The notes below the pieces were generated by a model. The model ran no database searches, was not told the DNA's origin, and worked only from the letters and a program-made list of their open reading frames with translations. From positions 248,001 to 312,000 of the forward strand of contig NZ_JAAXYH010000002.1 in assembly GCF_012911865.1 (NCBI RefSeq): a DNA stretch of 64,000 bases, written 5' to 3'. The position numbers and the translations under genes are program-made. The stretch comes from Shewanella salipaludis. GTDB lineage: Bacteria > Pseudomonadota > Gammaproteobacteria > Enterobacterales > Shewanellaceae. Below, piece after piece: positions 1 to 7,854 of this stretch; the stretch's first letter is position 1; every line of letters begins with the position of its first letter.

Positions 1-168
1 GCCAACAAAATCAGATTAGAAACTAAGCAGTTAAACACCAAGTGATGACATATCGCTTGCAGAAGCCCCGAGGGCTTGATAAAGTTCTGCCTCGTTGAGA
101 CATACCCCACATGAGTGTCTCGATACAGGTTAATCCCAGTCTAAGCGCTGTATTGACCAAAACAATTT

Positions 169-245
169 CGGTATGTAGCGCAGCCCGGTAGCGCACTGTC
201 ATGGGGTGTCAGGGGTCGGAGGTTCGAATCCTCTCATACCGACCA
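169..245 (+). tRNA. tRNA-Pro (anticodon GGG)
   Basis: A 77-nt cloverleaf with encoded CCA end. The acceptor arm pairs CGGTATG with CATACCG, the T arm carries GGTTCGAATCC, and the D arm carries AGCCCGGTA. The anticodon loop is ATGGGGT, giving anticodon GGG. The anticodon stem has a T-T mismatch at the 30:40 pair, which I recall also occurs in E. coli proL. It stands alone and is followed at once by a terminator. It marks the left edge of the accessory region, though no integrase is visible nearby. The 168 bases before it hold no gene I can support. Confidence 0.95.
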
Positions 246-256
246 AATTAAACGAG

Positions 257-292
257 AAAGCCCGTAGTTCTTAGTGACTTACGGGCTTTTTT
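257..292 (+). terminator. Intrinsic terminator of tRNA-Pro
   Basis: A 10-bp stem (AAAGCCCGTA with TACGGGCTTT) closes a 12-nt loop and is followed by a T run, 11 bases after the tRNA CCA end. Confidence 0.85.
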
Positions 293-450
293 GTATCTGA
301 AAGTCCTTCGTGTGAACGGCTTGAGTGTAGCGCGCCGCGCGGTTTGGTAATTCGCGCCGCCAGGTATGGGAAGTTTTGGATTTCCCAAACCAGCCGACTC
401 CTTCTTCGCTGCTGGGGTTATATCCCCTTTCTTTAATTGCCTTAAATACG

Positions 451-542
451 CCTTCTGCCAAACAAGAGCCTCAATGCCGCGCAGGGCAGGACGCCAGAGA
501 GCGGCCCTGGCTCCCGTTCGCCGCATATCGCTATGCAAAGCG
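451..542 (+). repeat. Dispersed ~90-bp repeat, copy 1
   Basis: Begins CCTTCTGCCAAACAAGAGCC and runs through GCCGCGCAGGGCAGGACG and GGCTCCCGTTCGCCGCAT. It matches copy 2 at 663-754 with roughly 88-90% identity by eye, in the same orientation, 212 bases away. The forward frame of both copies would read MPRRAGR..RAALAPVR, a short translation often mis-annotated as a protein. I read it as a noncoding repeat family. Confidence 0.75.
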
Positions 543-662
543 ACAGACAATAAATGATTGCTTGCCCTGCTGCCCCAATGACACGCCAGCTCTTGATCTC
601 AAATGAATCGTCCCTGAGGGCTCGACGACGGCAACATGCCTCCATGCACAAAAGCCAGCTCA

Positions 663-754
663 CCTTCTGCCAGACAGGAGTCTCAATGCCGCGCAGGGCA
701 GGACGTCCGAGAGCAGCCCTGGCTCCCGTTCGCTGCATATCGCTACGCGATGCT
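663..754 (+). repeat. Dispersed ~90-bp repeat, copy 2
   Basis: Second copy of the element at 451-542. Differences are scattered single bases (for example AAACAAG to AGACAGG, and CGCCGC to CGCTGC), so the copies have diverged and are not a very recent duplication. Confidence 0.75.
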
Positions 755-848
755 CACCCTGCCGCCAAGGGTCTTTGGTGCAACAATGCCAATCCAGAAG
801 TGAACCCTCAGTCTTCAGCCCACTTCAAAACATTAGTCTCAAGGCGAG

Positions 849-1789
849 TTAGCAAGGGCTATCAGTCCGAAACTGAGTATACAGTGCGACAACGCCTAAG
901 TCGGCGAGACATTGGGCGTTGTAATCCTGCAGGCTCAGTTTCGGGCTGATGAGCTGCTTATAACGGTACATGGCCGTTTCCGACAGTGAGCGTTGGTGAT
1001 AGTCATTGTCTTTCTTCCATTGCTGTAGCACATTACTTTTCAGCGCCTTGACGGCCTCATTTCTTGGGTGACCTTCTTCCCAGTAACCCGCATTTTTCCT
1101 GGGCGGGATAGTGGGCTTGCTGCCTTTGCGTTGCAGCAGTTTATGACAGGCTTGGGTGTCATAAGCGCCATCGGCTGACACTTACACTTTCTGCACAGGG
1201 AGTCTTGCGTCTCAGTGGATTCAATAAGGTAGGCAGGACCTCATTTTTTACCCGTCGAGAGTGGCCACACTTTCCAAGCTGACCTCGGCAGCTATCACTT
1301 CATGCGTAGCGGCATCCACCGCCAGATGCAGTTTACGCCAGGTACGGCGCTTTTCCTTGCCGTGCTTACGGGTTTTCCACTCGCCTTCGCCGTATACTTT
1401 CAGGCCCGTGGCATCGACAACCAAGTGAGCAATCGCACCACGGCTGGGATTGCGGTAGTTAATCTCGACAGTCTTGGCGCGCTTGCTGATGCAGCTGTAA
1501 CCGGGTGACGCCAGGGGAACGTTCATTAAGCCAAATACCGAGTTGATGAAACCTTCCAGTGCCCGCAAGGGGAGATTGAACAGGCCTTTGAGCATCAATG
1601 CGGTTTCAATCGCCTATCCAGCTAGTGAAGAATGCTGTACTGAAATCCCCGACCTCGACCACCATGATGTTCGGTGCAGCACCAGTGGCTCATAGCCTGC
1701 TCGTCTATCTAAAAAGTCAGTGAGCCTCGTTTGGTCAAGGCACTGTTATATTTCGGCCAATTGGTGATGCGATGCTTGGATTTGCCCAT
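849..1789 (-). pseudogene. IS5-family transposase pseudogene
   Basis: Reading from an ATG at 1789, the start MGKSKHRITNWPKYN and later segments (LPLRALEGFINSVFGLMNV, HLVVDATGLKVYGEGEW, SADGAYDT) are typical of IS5-group DDE transposases. The frame is broken by an in-frame TAG soon after KRGSLTF, by a frame disruption near 1600-1630, and by a stop region around 1181-1248. The last residues do not match the family. Not functional as it stands; no intact copy lies in the window to supply it. Confidence 0.85.
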
Positions 1790-1868
1790 CTTGTATCGGT
1801 TCCTGTGTGCTATTCACAGGATCTGATCGCATCAGGAGCAGAAGGTTCACCTATTTAGGCAACAACGC
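849..1868 (-). mobile_element. Decayed IS5-family insertion sequence
   Basis: Contains a broken IS5-type transposase on the minus strand. The 5' end of the element at about 1849-1868 reads, on the minus strand, GGCGTTGTTGCCTAAATAGG, which resembles terminal repeats of the IS5/IS903 group. The opposite end is missing: the transposase C-terminus is replaced after a YNAQ motif, and no matching inverted repeat is seen near 850-930. The element lies directly upstream of the duplicated lysR promoter (1870 on). Confidence 0.75.
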
Positions 1869-1869
1869 C

Positions 1870-2012
1870 GTTTGCCATGTAAAAAGTATGCACCCCAACC
1901 TTTTACAACACAATGTTGATTGTATAGAATAAATATCAACAAAACATTCTTAACTGAGATGTGTATGGATCTTATTGATGGGCTCAAAGCATTCGTGGCA
2001 ACTGCACAGACA
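1870..2012 (+). repeat. Duplicated lysR promoter and 5' end, copy 1
   Basis: From GTTTGCCATGTAAAAAGTATG through the first 16 codons of the LysR gene. It matches 6082-6226 with roughly 88% identity by eye, in the same orientation. This copy continues into an intact lysR; the other does not. It starts one or two bases after the IS5 remnant ends. Confidence 0.85.
1915..1940 (+). promoter_or_regulatory. Candidate LysR operator, copy 1
   Basis: Inverted repeat GTTGAT-N14-ATCAAC, 24 bases before the lysR start. It is conserved in the second copy at 6127-6152 although the spacer has changed, which supports a binding function. The regulator is inferred to be the adjacent LysR; nothing in the sequence proves it. 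Confidence 0.5.
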
Positions 2013-2852
2013 GGTTCTTTTACAGACGCAGCCGAGCAACTAGGGATATCTAATCGGTTAACGTCTAAATATGTTGGTCAACTTGAAGAAAAGTTAGGTG
2101 TACTGCTACTACAAAGGACAACACGAAAAGTTGGGGTAACGCCCAGTGGACAAGAGTTATTAGCAAAAGCGCCCGCAATACTCGATGAACTGGATGAGCT
2201 TCTTGGCGCTATGTCAGATGATTCTCAAGGCTTAACAGGCGTTTTAAGAATAGCTGCACCTGTTACATTTGGGGAAATGTTTATTAGTGATATTTTAAGT
2301 CGCTTTTCTACACTGCACCCCAAGCTTTCTATTGATTTGCGCTTAAGTGATGAACATGTAGATCTTGCTAAGGAAGGCTTTGATTTAGCATTTAGAATTG
2401 GAGAGCCTGAAATAGTAACTTTGAAGGCACGAAAGCTTGGGGAAGTTACGAGCTTATTGGTTGCCAGTGCAGACTACCTCTCAAAGAATAAAGCACCTGA
2501 AACGCCATTGGACTTGAAAATGCATCAATGTATTGTTGACACCAATAGAAGAGATGCGAGTCGTTGGTCTTTTTACAAAAATGGCGAAGAGTACACATTT
2601 GCGCCAAGCAGAAATTTGTTGGTGAACAGTGCGCGAATAGCAAAAGAATGGGCGCTTAATGGACGAGGCATAGCGTTGTGTCCAAGTTTTGTTTTACAGG
2701 AAGAAATTGAATCAAAAATGTTAATACCGCTTCTTAGCGATTATTCAATGAAAACCCACCCACTCTATGTTGTCTATTTATCACATAACATTGTTCCTAA
2801 AAAAGTAAGAACATTAATTGATTTTGCTATTGAGGACTTTCGCAAAAAGTAG
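1965..2852 (+). CDS. LysR-family transcriptional regulator
   Basis: A 295-residue LysR-type regulator. The N-terminal helix-turn-helix (about residues 1-60) reads FVATAQTGSFTDAAEQLGIS and the wing contains RTTRKVGVTPSG. The substrate-binding domain spans about 90-295. Start chosen at ATG 1965 (MDLIDGLKAF), the usual family start; an in-frame ATA-rich extension upstream lies inside the operator repeat and is unlikely to be translated. Family members of this size often control adjacent quinone or aromatic detoxification genes. Here the genes 3069-6043 are convergent with it, and a truncated second copy of its own start sits at the far end of that cluster. AT-rich compared with the core genes, suggesting acquisition by transfer. 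Effector unknown. Confidence 0.9.
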   Translation: MDLIDGLKAFVATAQTGSFTDAAEQLGISNRLTSKYVGQLEEKLGVLLLQRTTRKVGVTPSGQELLAKAPAILDELDELLGAMSDDSQGLTGVLRIAAPVTFGEMFISDILSRFSTLHPKLSIDLRLSDEHVDLAKEGFDLAFRIGEPEIVTLKARKLGEVTSLLVASADYLSKNKAPETPLDLKMHQCIVDTNRRDASRWSFYKNGEEYTFAPSRNLLVNSARIAKEWALNGRGIALCPSFVLQEEIESKMLIPLLSDYSMKTHPLYVVYLSHNIVPKKVRTLIDFAIEDFRKK

Positions 2853-3068
2853 TGTTCCTGCATATTAGTAGAGATATATTGATGTAACAGCATGATTTAA
2901 TCATAGACTTCTCCAGAGGTAAAACTAAACTAACTAACGAGATAAAAACCAAAAAAACATTAACGTCATAATATGAAGTAAATTAATAAAAAGTGCCTAA
3001 ATAAGCCTTTAAGATTATTTAGCTATTACAATTTAGACCCACTAAACTTTTAAACTAACCTCTGTCGA

Positions 3069-4052
3069 TCATGCATGATTGCCATTATTCACTGACTCAA
3101 CTAATTCAGAAATATAGGATGGACCAATTGGCCTTATACCTGCTGGATTGAGATCTTTAATTGAATAGTAGCCTGCAACAATATGGTCGATATTTACGGT
3201 ATTGATAACGCCTGGTAATTTCAACACTCTTTCCATAAAAGCGGTCAGATTAGGGTAATCGACAATTTGCTTAATGTTTGTTTTAAACAATCCATGATAC
3301 GCAACATCAAACCTTATTAAAGTAACAAAAGTACGAATATCGGTTTCCGTTAATTGATCACCAACAAGGTAACTTTTTCCTTCTAAACGAGACTCTAAAG
3401 CATCCAGCATTTCAAAAACCTCGCGTGTCGCTTCTTCATATGACGATTGTTCTTTGGTAAAACCAGCTTTATAAACTCCATTATTCAATTTGTCATATAT
3501 CTGAGCATTTAATTCGTTAATTTCTGATGACAATGCTTCAGGAAACAGTCTAATTTTTGATGGAGCAATATTCTCAAATGCTGTATCTAGCATCCTTAGT
3601 ATATCCGCACTCTCATTGTTTACCATCATGCTCTGTTTCATATCCCAAAGTACGGGAACCGTAGCGCGACCTGTATAAGTTGCATCGGCTCTGGTATATA
3701 ACTCATGTAAATATTTTGAATCGAACAATGGGTCAGCATTTGCATTTGGATAATTCCCAAATGCCCAACCTTGAGTTGTTAGTTCAGGGTTGACGACAGT
3801 CACTTCAATAATATCTTGTAAGCCTTTTAGCTCTCTAGCCATCAACGTTCTAGATGCCCAAGGGCAAATCAGAGCTACATAAAGCCTGTACCTTCCCGGT
3901 TCTGCTTTAAAACCACCAATGCCTGTTGGTCCCGGTTCACCATCAGGTGTTATCCAATTTCGAAACCCAGATGTTTGACGAACAAATCGTCCTTGGTCAT
4001 CGGACTTTTGCAAAGGTTTCCAATCCTCATTCCATTTACCACTAACTAACAT
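3069..4052 (-). CDS. Glutathionyl-hydroquinone reductase (YqjG-like, Xi-class GST)
   Basis: 327 residues, the usual length of the Xi-class glutathione transferases. These enzymes use glutathione to reduce glutathionylated hydroquinones. The thioredoxin-fold catalytic motif CPWASRT is seen with Cys63, matching the family active-site Cys-Pro-Trp-Ala. The N-terminal GxGGFxAEPGRYRLYVA and the C-terminal all-helical GST domain (GVYKAGF, YLVGDQLTETDIR) are typical. A good ribosome site (GAGGA, 8 bases before the ATG) supports the start. It lies 19 bases downstream of the dioxygenase gene on the same strand, so the two are probably co-transcribed. The likely role is detoxification of quinones or reactive aromatics in the cytoplasm. 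Confidence 0.9.
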   Translation of the reverse strand: MLVSGKWNEDWKPLQKSDDQGRFVRQTSGFRNWITPDGEPGPTGIGGFKAEPGRYRLYVALICPWASRTLMARELKGLQDIIEVTVVNPELTTQGWAFGNYPNANADPLFDSKYLHELYTRADATYTGRATVPVLWDMKQSMMVNNESADILRMLDTAFENIAPSKIRLFPEALSSEINELNAQIYDKLNNGVYKAGFTKEQSSYEEATREVFEMLDALESRLEGKSYLVGDQLTETDIRTFVTLIRFDVAYHGLFKTNIKQIVDYPNLTAFMERVLKLPGVINTVNIDHIVAGYYSIKDLNPAGIRPIGPSYISELVESVNNGNHA

Positions 4053-4071
4053 TGTTTAATCCTCATATATT

Positions 4072-4896
4072 CTATGTGCTGTGAAAAATGAATGAGCGCA
4101 TAGAGAGTGAACCAAGGTCTATACCTTCAGTGGTATAGAAAAGTTCATCTTTACTATTTGATGCACCTGCAATAGTGATTGCTGGAATGTAATGTTCTAA
4201 TGTCGGGTTTGACATGTTCATGAGTCTACCCATTGAGTGGATATCAAGAAGTGAACTAAAGTTTCTTTCGTCTAGCTTTTGCTTTACGAAATCATCAAAC
4301 TCAATTGCCCAATCATACGCTTTACCATCAAACCTTAACGCTCGTAAGTTATGAACAATATTACCAGAACCTAAAATCAGTACTCCTCTGTCACGCAATT
4401 CCGATAACTCTTTGCCGATGTTAAAGTGCCATTGCATATCTTTGGTTAAATCTATAGACAGCTGAAATACGGGCACATCAGCTTCTGGAAAAAGTGAATC
4501 CAAAACAGACCAAGCTCCATGATCAAGGCCCCAGCTCTCATCAGTTTTAACATTGAAATCTGTCAGAATTCCTGAAACTTCTTTTGCTAAGATAGGATGC
4601 CCATTGGCAGGATATTGTTGCTTATTAAGTTGTTCAGGAAATCCATAAAAATCATGAATTGTTTTTGGTACAGAGGATACATCAACAAGCGTTGTCCCTT
4701 TTGTCATCCAGTGAGCTGAAATTACCAATATTGCCTGAGGTTTAGGTAGCGAACGACCTAAGTTTTTCCAACTCTGGCTGTATTTATTGTCTTCAATTGC
4801 GTTCATTGGACTACCATGCCCCAAGAATAACGTAGGCATTCTTCCAGATAATTTAAGGCGCGACTTTAGTTCTTGAAGAGAAGATTTAAGACTCAT
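4072..4896 (-). CDS. Extradiol aromatic ring-opening dioxygenase (YgiD-like, LigB family)
   Basis: 274 residues. The metal-ligand motifs LFLGHGSPMNAI and ISAHW, with GLDHGAWSVL and GSGNIVHNLR, identify the DODA/LigB-type dioxygenases such as E. coli YgiD, which cleaves 4,5-DOPA. It is slightly longer at the N-terminus than YgiD. A start at the internal ATG before PTLFLGHG would give the classical length, and the ribosome site before the listed start is weak, so the start is uncertain. It sits between the glutathionyl-hydroquinone reductase and DoxX genes, pointing to catechol/quinone handling. The true substrate cannot be read from sequence. Confidence 0.85.
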   Translation of the reverse strand: MSLKSSLQELKSRLKLSGRMPTLFLGHGSPMNAIEDNKYSQSWKNLGRSLPKPQAILVISAHWMTKGTTLVDVSSVPKTIHDFYGFPEQLNKQQYPANGHPILAKEVSGILTDFNVKTDESWGLDHGAWSVLDSLFPEADVPVFQLSIDLTKDMQWHFNIGKELSELRDRGVLILGSGNIVHNLRALRFDGKAYDWAIEFDDFVKQKLDERNFSSLLDIHSMGRLMNMSNPTLEHYIPAITIAGASNSKDELFYTTEGIDLGSLSMRSFIFHST

Positions 4897-4958
4897 AAAA
4901 TACCAACATTAATCAAACAAATATAAAGGGGTGCTACCTTAAGCAGCCCCCCCCCTGG

Positions 4959-5381
4959 TTATGCATACTTTCCCAGCAATTTGTTCAGCATTGGAAGTTT
5001 TAGAGCGTAAGCACCGTTTCCCAATAGGATTAGTGAAGCTTGTGCTATTACCCAAAATAGGGGATATTCCCATCCTCCACCTTGATTAGCGAACATCCAA
5101 CCGTTGCTACTATGTGCCCACACAGCGCCCAGCAATACTGGTAAAAGAGCAAGTGAAACAGCCCTGGTTGCAACCCCCAAGATTAAGGCCAATCCTCCAC
5201 CCAACTCTGCAAAAATCGTCAAATAAGCGACAATTGCAGGAAGGCCAAGACTTTCAAAGTAACCAACTGTGCCCGGAATGGTGAAGACTAAAACTTTCGT
5301 TAATCCATGCGCCAAAAATAGGACGCCAGTGGCGATTCTAAGCCACAGTGCTGCATAGGGTGCTGTCTTTAATTCAATCAT
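4959..5381 (-). CDS. DoxX family inner-membrane protein
   Basis: 140 residues with four hydrophobic helices (about 13-30, 48-70, 75-95, 105-125) and the family motif RIATGVLFLAHGLTKVL near the start. DoxX/DoxD-type proteins are small membrane proteins linked to thiol or quinone redox chemistry. AAGGA lies 8 bases before the ATG. It lies 62 bases downstream of the dioxygenase start side and 26 bases from the oxidoreductase gene, consistent with one operon transcribed leftward from the duplicated promoter at 6082-6226. It is not adjacent to the hvf cluster, so it is not called HvfX. Confidence 0.85.
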   Translation of the reverse strand: MIELKTAPYAALWLRIATGVLFLAHGLTKVLVFTIPGTVGYFESLGLPAIVAYLTIFAELGGGLALILGVATRAVSLALLPVLLGAVWAHSSNGWMFANQGGGWEYPLFWVIAQASLILLGNGAYALKLPMLNKLLGKYA

Positions 5382-5407
5382 GGGAATATCCTTCTACTTC
5401 ACTATGA

Positions 5408-6043
5408 CTATCTAGCTAACCAAGCAGGAGCAATTTGAGTGCCTTGCCCGGCCATATAACCGAAGTAAATGTTGAGATAGGCAAGTGGCTCGATGTAACG
5501 TGCATTGATAAGGCCGCCAGCATCGACGGCATCAAAGCCTGCTTCTTTTGCTACAGCCATTACTGTAGCTTTTGCGCCTTCATCATCAGCCGCTACAAAA
5601 GCTGGCACCGCGCGACCATTGAAATCTAAACCTTGGTCATAAACTTGAGCAAAAACAGTATTAAATGCCTTTACTACTTTTGCATTTGGCATTAATTTTT
5701 GAATTTCTTCTGCTGCTGAAGAATCAAAGCCTACTGTGATACCAGAAAAATCCTCCTTTAGAGGATTTGTAACATCAATGACTACTTTGTCGCTGAAATC
5801 TACTGCTGAAGCCAACTCGTTTACGGCACCGTATGGAATGGCTAACATGATAATTTCAGCATTCTTCACTGCTGTTGCAATGTCACTCACTTGAACACGA
5901 ATGCCATCTTTATCTAATTTCTCTGCGAGACTACGTGCCCCTTCGATATCACGTGACGCAACAACGATACCATGTGAAGTTGCACCAAATGTTCTTGCTA
6001 AACCTGAACCAATATTTCCTGAACCAATAATTGCGATATTCAT
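5408..6043 (-). CDS. NADP-binding oxidoreductase (F420-dependent NADP reductase-like)
   Basis: 211 residues. The Rossmann motif IAIIGSGNIGSGLARTF is at the N-terminus, followed by VVASRD and NAEIIMLAIPYGAV, as in the COG2085 family. Start placed at ATG 6043, because GGAGA lies at normal spacing upstream and the Rossmann motif begins at residue 2; a longer in-frame extension runs back through the promoter region and is rejected. The C-terminal half (FNTVFAQVYDQG, ARYIEPLAYLNIYF) is typical. It is the first gene of the leftward redox cluster, beginning divergently from the truncated lysR copy. A cofactor role for NADPH is inferred from the family. Confidence 0.85.
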   Translation of the reverse strand: MNIAIIGSGNIGSGLARTFGATSHGIVVASRDIEGARSLAEKLDKDGIRVQVSDIATAVKNAEIIMLAIPYGAVNELASAVDFSDKVVIDVTNPLKEDFSGITVGFDSSAAEEIQKLMPNAKVVKAFNTVFAQVYDQGLDFNGRAVPAFVAADDEGAKATVMAVAKEAGFDAVDAGGLINARYIEPLAYLNIYFGYMAGQGTQIAPAWLAR

Positions 6044-6126
6044 TACTTTTCTCCGACTATGTAAAAATTTATTTAATTGGCGTTTGCCATGTAAAAAGTA
6101 TGCGCCCCAACCTTTTACAATACAAC

Positions 6127-6152
6127 GTTGATTATATTGAATGTATATCAAC
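6127..6152 (-). promoter_or_regulatory. Candidate LysR operator, copy 2
   Basis: GTTGAT-N14-ATCAAC, conserved with 1915-1940 and located 84 bases upstream of the oxidoreductase start at 6043. This is the expected position for LysR control of the leftward operon 6043-3069. The regulator identity is inferred. Confidence 0.5.
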
Positions 6153-6176
6153 AAAACGTTCTTAATGAGGGCGTAT

Positions 6177-6226
6177 ATGGATCTTATTGATGGGCTTAAA
6201 GCATTCGTGGCAACTGCACAGACTGA
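6177..6226 (+). pseudogene. Truncated lysR fragment
   Basis: The first 16 codons (MDLIDGLKAFVATAQT) are identical in protein sequence to the intact LysR starting at 1965, and then homology stops. The open frame runs on to 6380 but without any LysR features. The remaining 170 bases before the SMP-30 gene show no gene. The fragment marks the junction between the AT-rich cluster and the more GC-rich cluster to its right. Confidence 0.85.
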
Positions 6227-6398
6227 ATTGCTAGCGGTAAACCAGGCACTTCCCTGTCATTTTGAATGGACGTTACAATATCCACCAATGAAGGACCGCT
6301 ACTTCTGCAAGCCGCTCTTTCCGGTAGCTGCCAGAAGCGGACCTCTGCAGGCGGCTTTGAGCAGATACATTTCAGCCTGAAGAAGATAATTAAAATCG

Positions 6399-7259
6399 TT
6401 ACATCCTGTGCGCTGCAAACCGACTTTCGGGCAAGCCGGAAAATACTGTTGTTTCGGCCTTCAACAACGCACCGTCATGCCGGGATGGCGCGGAGAGGCC
6501 CACATTCGCACTGGTGCAATACAGGGTTGTGAATGCCTCACCCGCCAGCGTTGGGCAGGTGGTCTGAATACCTGGGGATGGAAGGATGCAGTCTATTGTT
6601 CCGTCCGGGCAATAACGCACAATGCGACTTCCTCCCCATTCTGCATTCCATAAGTAGCCCTGTGAGTCCACGCAGGAACCGTCTGGCGCACCCTTTCCTT
6701 CCGTTTCGGTGAACACGCGCTGATTTTCGAAGGAAGGATAATCGCAGCAGAAAATACGCCCTTGCATCGAGTCGCAGTAATACATAGTGCCACCATCCGG
6801 GCTGAAACAGATGCTATTAGGGATAGCCACTTCGGGTAGGGGCAGCGTCTCAACTTCCAACGAGGCGGCATTCAGTCGGTGAAATTGGCCGATGGTTTGT
6901 ACTGAGTCTCCGTCATCCATGGTGCCAAAGACAAAATTGCCTGAGCGATCGCAGCGGCCATCACCTATCCGTGTTCCGGCTGTCCCCGGAGATGACACCA
7001 CTTCGGTAAAAATGCGAGTATTAAGGTCATAGAAGCCGAGACGGGATGCCAGCCCCATCAGCAGAACTCCTGGCTTTTCGGTGAGTGCGAATGATCCGAG
7101 GCGTTCAGGCAGAGACCAGCGCATCACGACGTCATTATCTTCCTCAAAGGCGAGCAGTGCGCTGCCTTCAATGTCCGTCCAGTACAGCCTGCGTGTTCTT
7201 TCGCACCACAAGGGGCACTCTCCCAGCCTATTCCTGACATCTACTGCAATTGAAAACAT
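6399..7259 (-). CDS. SMP-30/gluconolactonase/LRE family protein
   Basis: 286 residues forming a six-bladed beta-propeller family member. Metal-ligand motifs are visible: GECPLW near the start (Glu), RIGDGRCDRSGNFVFGTMDD, the AIPNSICFSPDGGTMYYCDS stretch (Asn, Asp) and PDGSCVDSQGYLW. The family hydrolyses sugar lactones and related esters using a divalent metal. It is the last gene of a leftward set with the YdcZ-type transporter and the amidohydrolase, suggesting a catabolic module for a small ring compound. Composition is richer in GC than the neighbouring 1900-6230 region. Substrate not determinable. Confidence 0.85.
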   Translation of the reverse strand: MFSIAVDVRNRLGECPLWCERTRRLYWTDIEGSALLAFEEDNDVVMRWSLPERLGSFALTEKPGVLLMGLASRLGFYDLNTRIFTEVVSSPGTAGTRIGDGRCDRSGNFVFGTMDDGDSVQTIGQFHRLNAASLEVETLPLPEVAIPNSICFSPDGGTMYYCDSMQGRIFCCDYPSFENQRVFTETEGKGAPDGSCVDSQGYLWNAEWGGSRIVRYCPDGTIDCILPSPGIQTTCPTLAGEAFTTLYCTSANVGLSAPSRHDGALLKAETTVFSGLPESRFAAHRM

Positions 7260-7366
7260 GTTAATCCTCCGGGGGATGAAAGTACGTGTTGCGTTTTTAA
7301 GAGATGCTTACGGACGTCACTCTGGGGCAGACGTCCGTAAGGGTCAGGGATCAGAATTCCACTCTG

Positions 7367-7840
7367 TCAGTGCAGAAAGCGCTCAGTCAGCCTGTCGCCG
7401 AACAGCATGATGGCGAGCCCGGCCAGCATGACCAGCATTCCACCCAGCTTCAGCATCGAAACCGGGCGCTTGATGGCACCCAGCAGACCAAAATGGTCAA
7501 TCATTTGTGACGAGAGTAACTGCCCGACAATCGCCAGCCCGAGCAGGGCTGAAAAACCGATCTTCGGTGCGAGCACGACATAGCTGAACAGCGCACAGGC
7601 CCCTATCAGGCCGCCCGCCAGACTCCACAGCGGTTGCGACGGAATGGCCACAAGCGAGGTGATTAATCCGCCGCGCAGCAGCGAGAAAATCCCCAAACTG
7701 AATGCCCCGGCCGCGAAGGAAAACAACGCGGCGGTGACCGAGTCTCCCCCCAGCCCTCTTGCCAGTTGGCTGTTCAATGTCGTCTGCAGGGTGATCCCGA
7801 GACCTGCGGCAAAAGCGATTAGGTAATATATCGTGCTCAT
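7367..7840 (-). CDS. DMT-superfamily transporter, YdcZ/DUF606 type
   Basis: 157 residues with about five membrane helices, beginning MSTIYYLIAFAAGLGITLQT and containing the family motif NSQLARGLGG. Such half-size DUF606 proteins are inner-membrane members of the drug/metabolite transporter superfamily. Start placed at ATG 7840, where AGG lies about 9 bases upstream; an ATG at 7849 has its Shine-Dalgarno almost touching it. It starts 14 bases after the amidohydrolase stop, so the two are one transcript, and the transporter may carry the amidohydrolase substrate or product. Confidence 0.8.
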   Translation of the reverse strand: MSTIYYLIAFAAGLGITLQTTLNSQLARGLGGDSVTAALFSFAAGAFSLGIFSLLRGGLITSLVAIPSQPLWSLAGGLIGACALFSYVVLAPKIGFSALLGLAIVGQLLSSQMIDHFGLLGAIKRPVSMLKLGGMLVMLAGLAIMLFGDRLTERFLH

Positions 7841-7854
7841 GGGTTTCATACCTG

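Larger units (their letters stand above)
293..848. other. Gene-free stretch with a duplicated repeat
   Basis: No convincing gene is seen between the tRNA terminator and the IS remnant. Open frames here lack recognisable domains and largely follow the repeated element described separately. The stretch looks like degraded, repeat-rich island DNA. Confidence 0.6.
6082..6226 (+). repeat. Duplicated lysR promoter and 5' end, copy 2
   Basis: Matches 1870-2012 in the same orientation, ending within codon 17 of the LysR reading frame at 6225/6226, after which the sequence is unrelated. Together the two copies bracket the whole AT-rich redox cluster as direct repeats. Confidence 0.85.

Noticed and set aside
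63-77. Terminator upstream of tRNA-Pro (AAGCCC/GGGCTT)
   Set aside because: Only 6 bp with a 3-base loop and no T run.
554-949. A 131-codon plus-strand protein
   Set aside because: It runs through the dispersed repeat and into the antisense side of the IS transposase relic; no domain.
4959-5381. DoxX protein as the missing HvfX of the hvf system
   Set aside because: It is 27 kb away, in an AT-rich redox operon of its own; DoxX is a broad family and nothing ties it to hvfABC.
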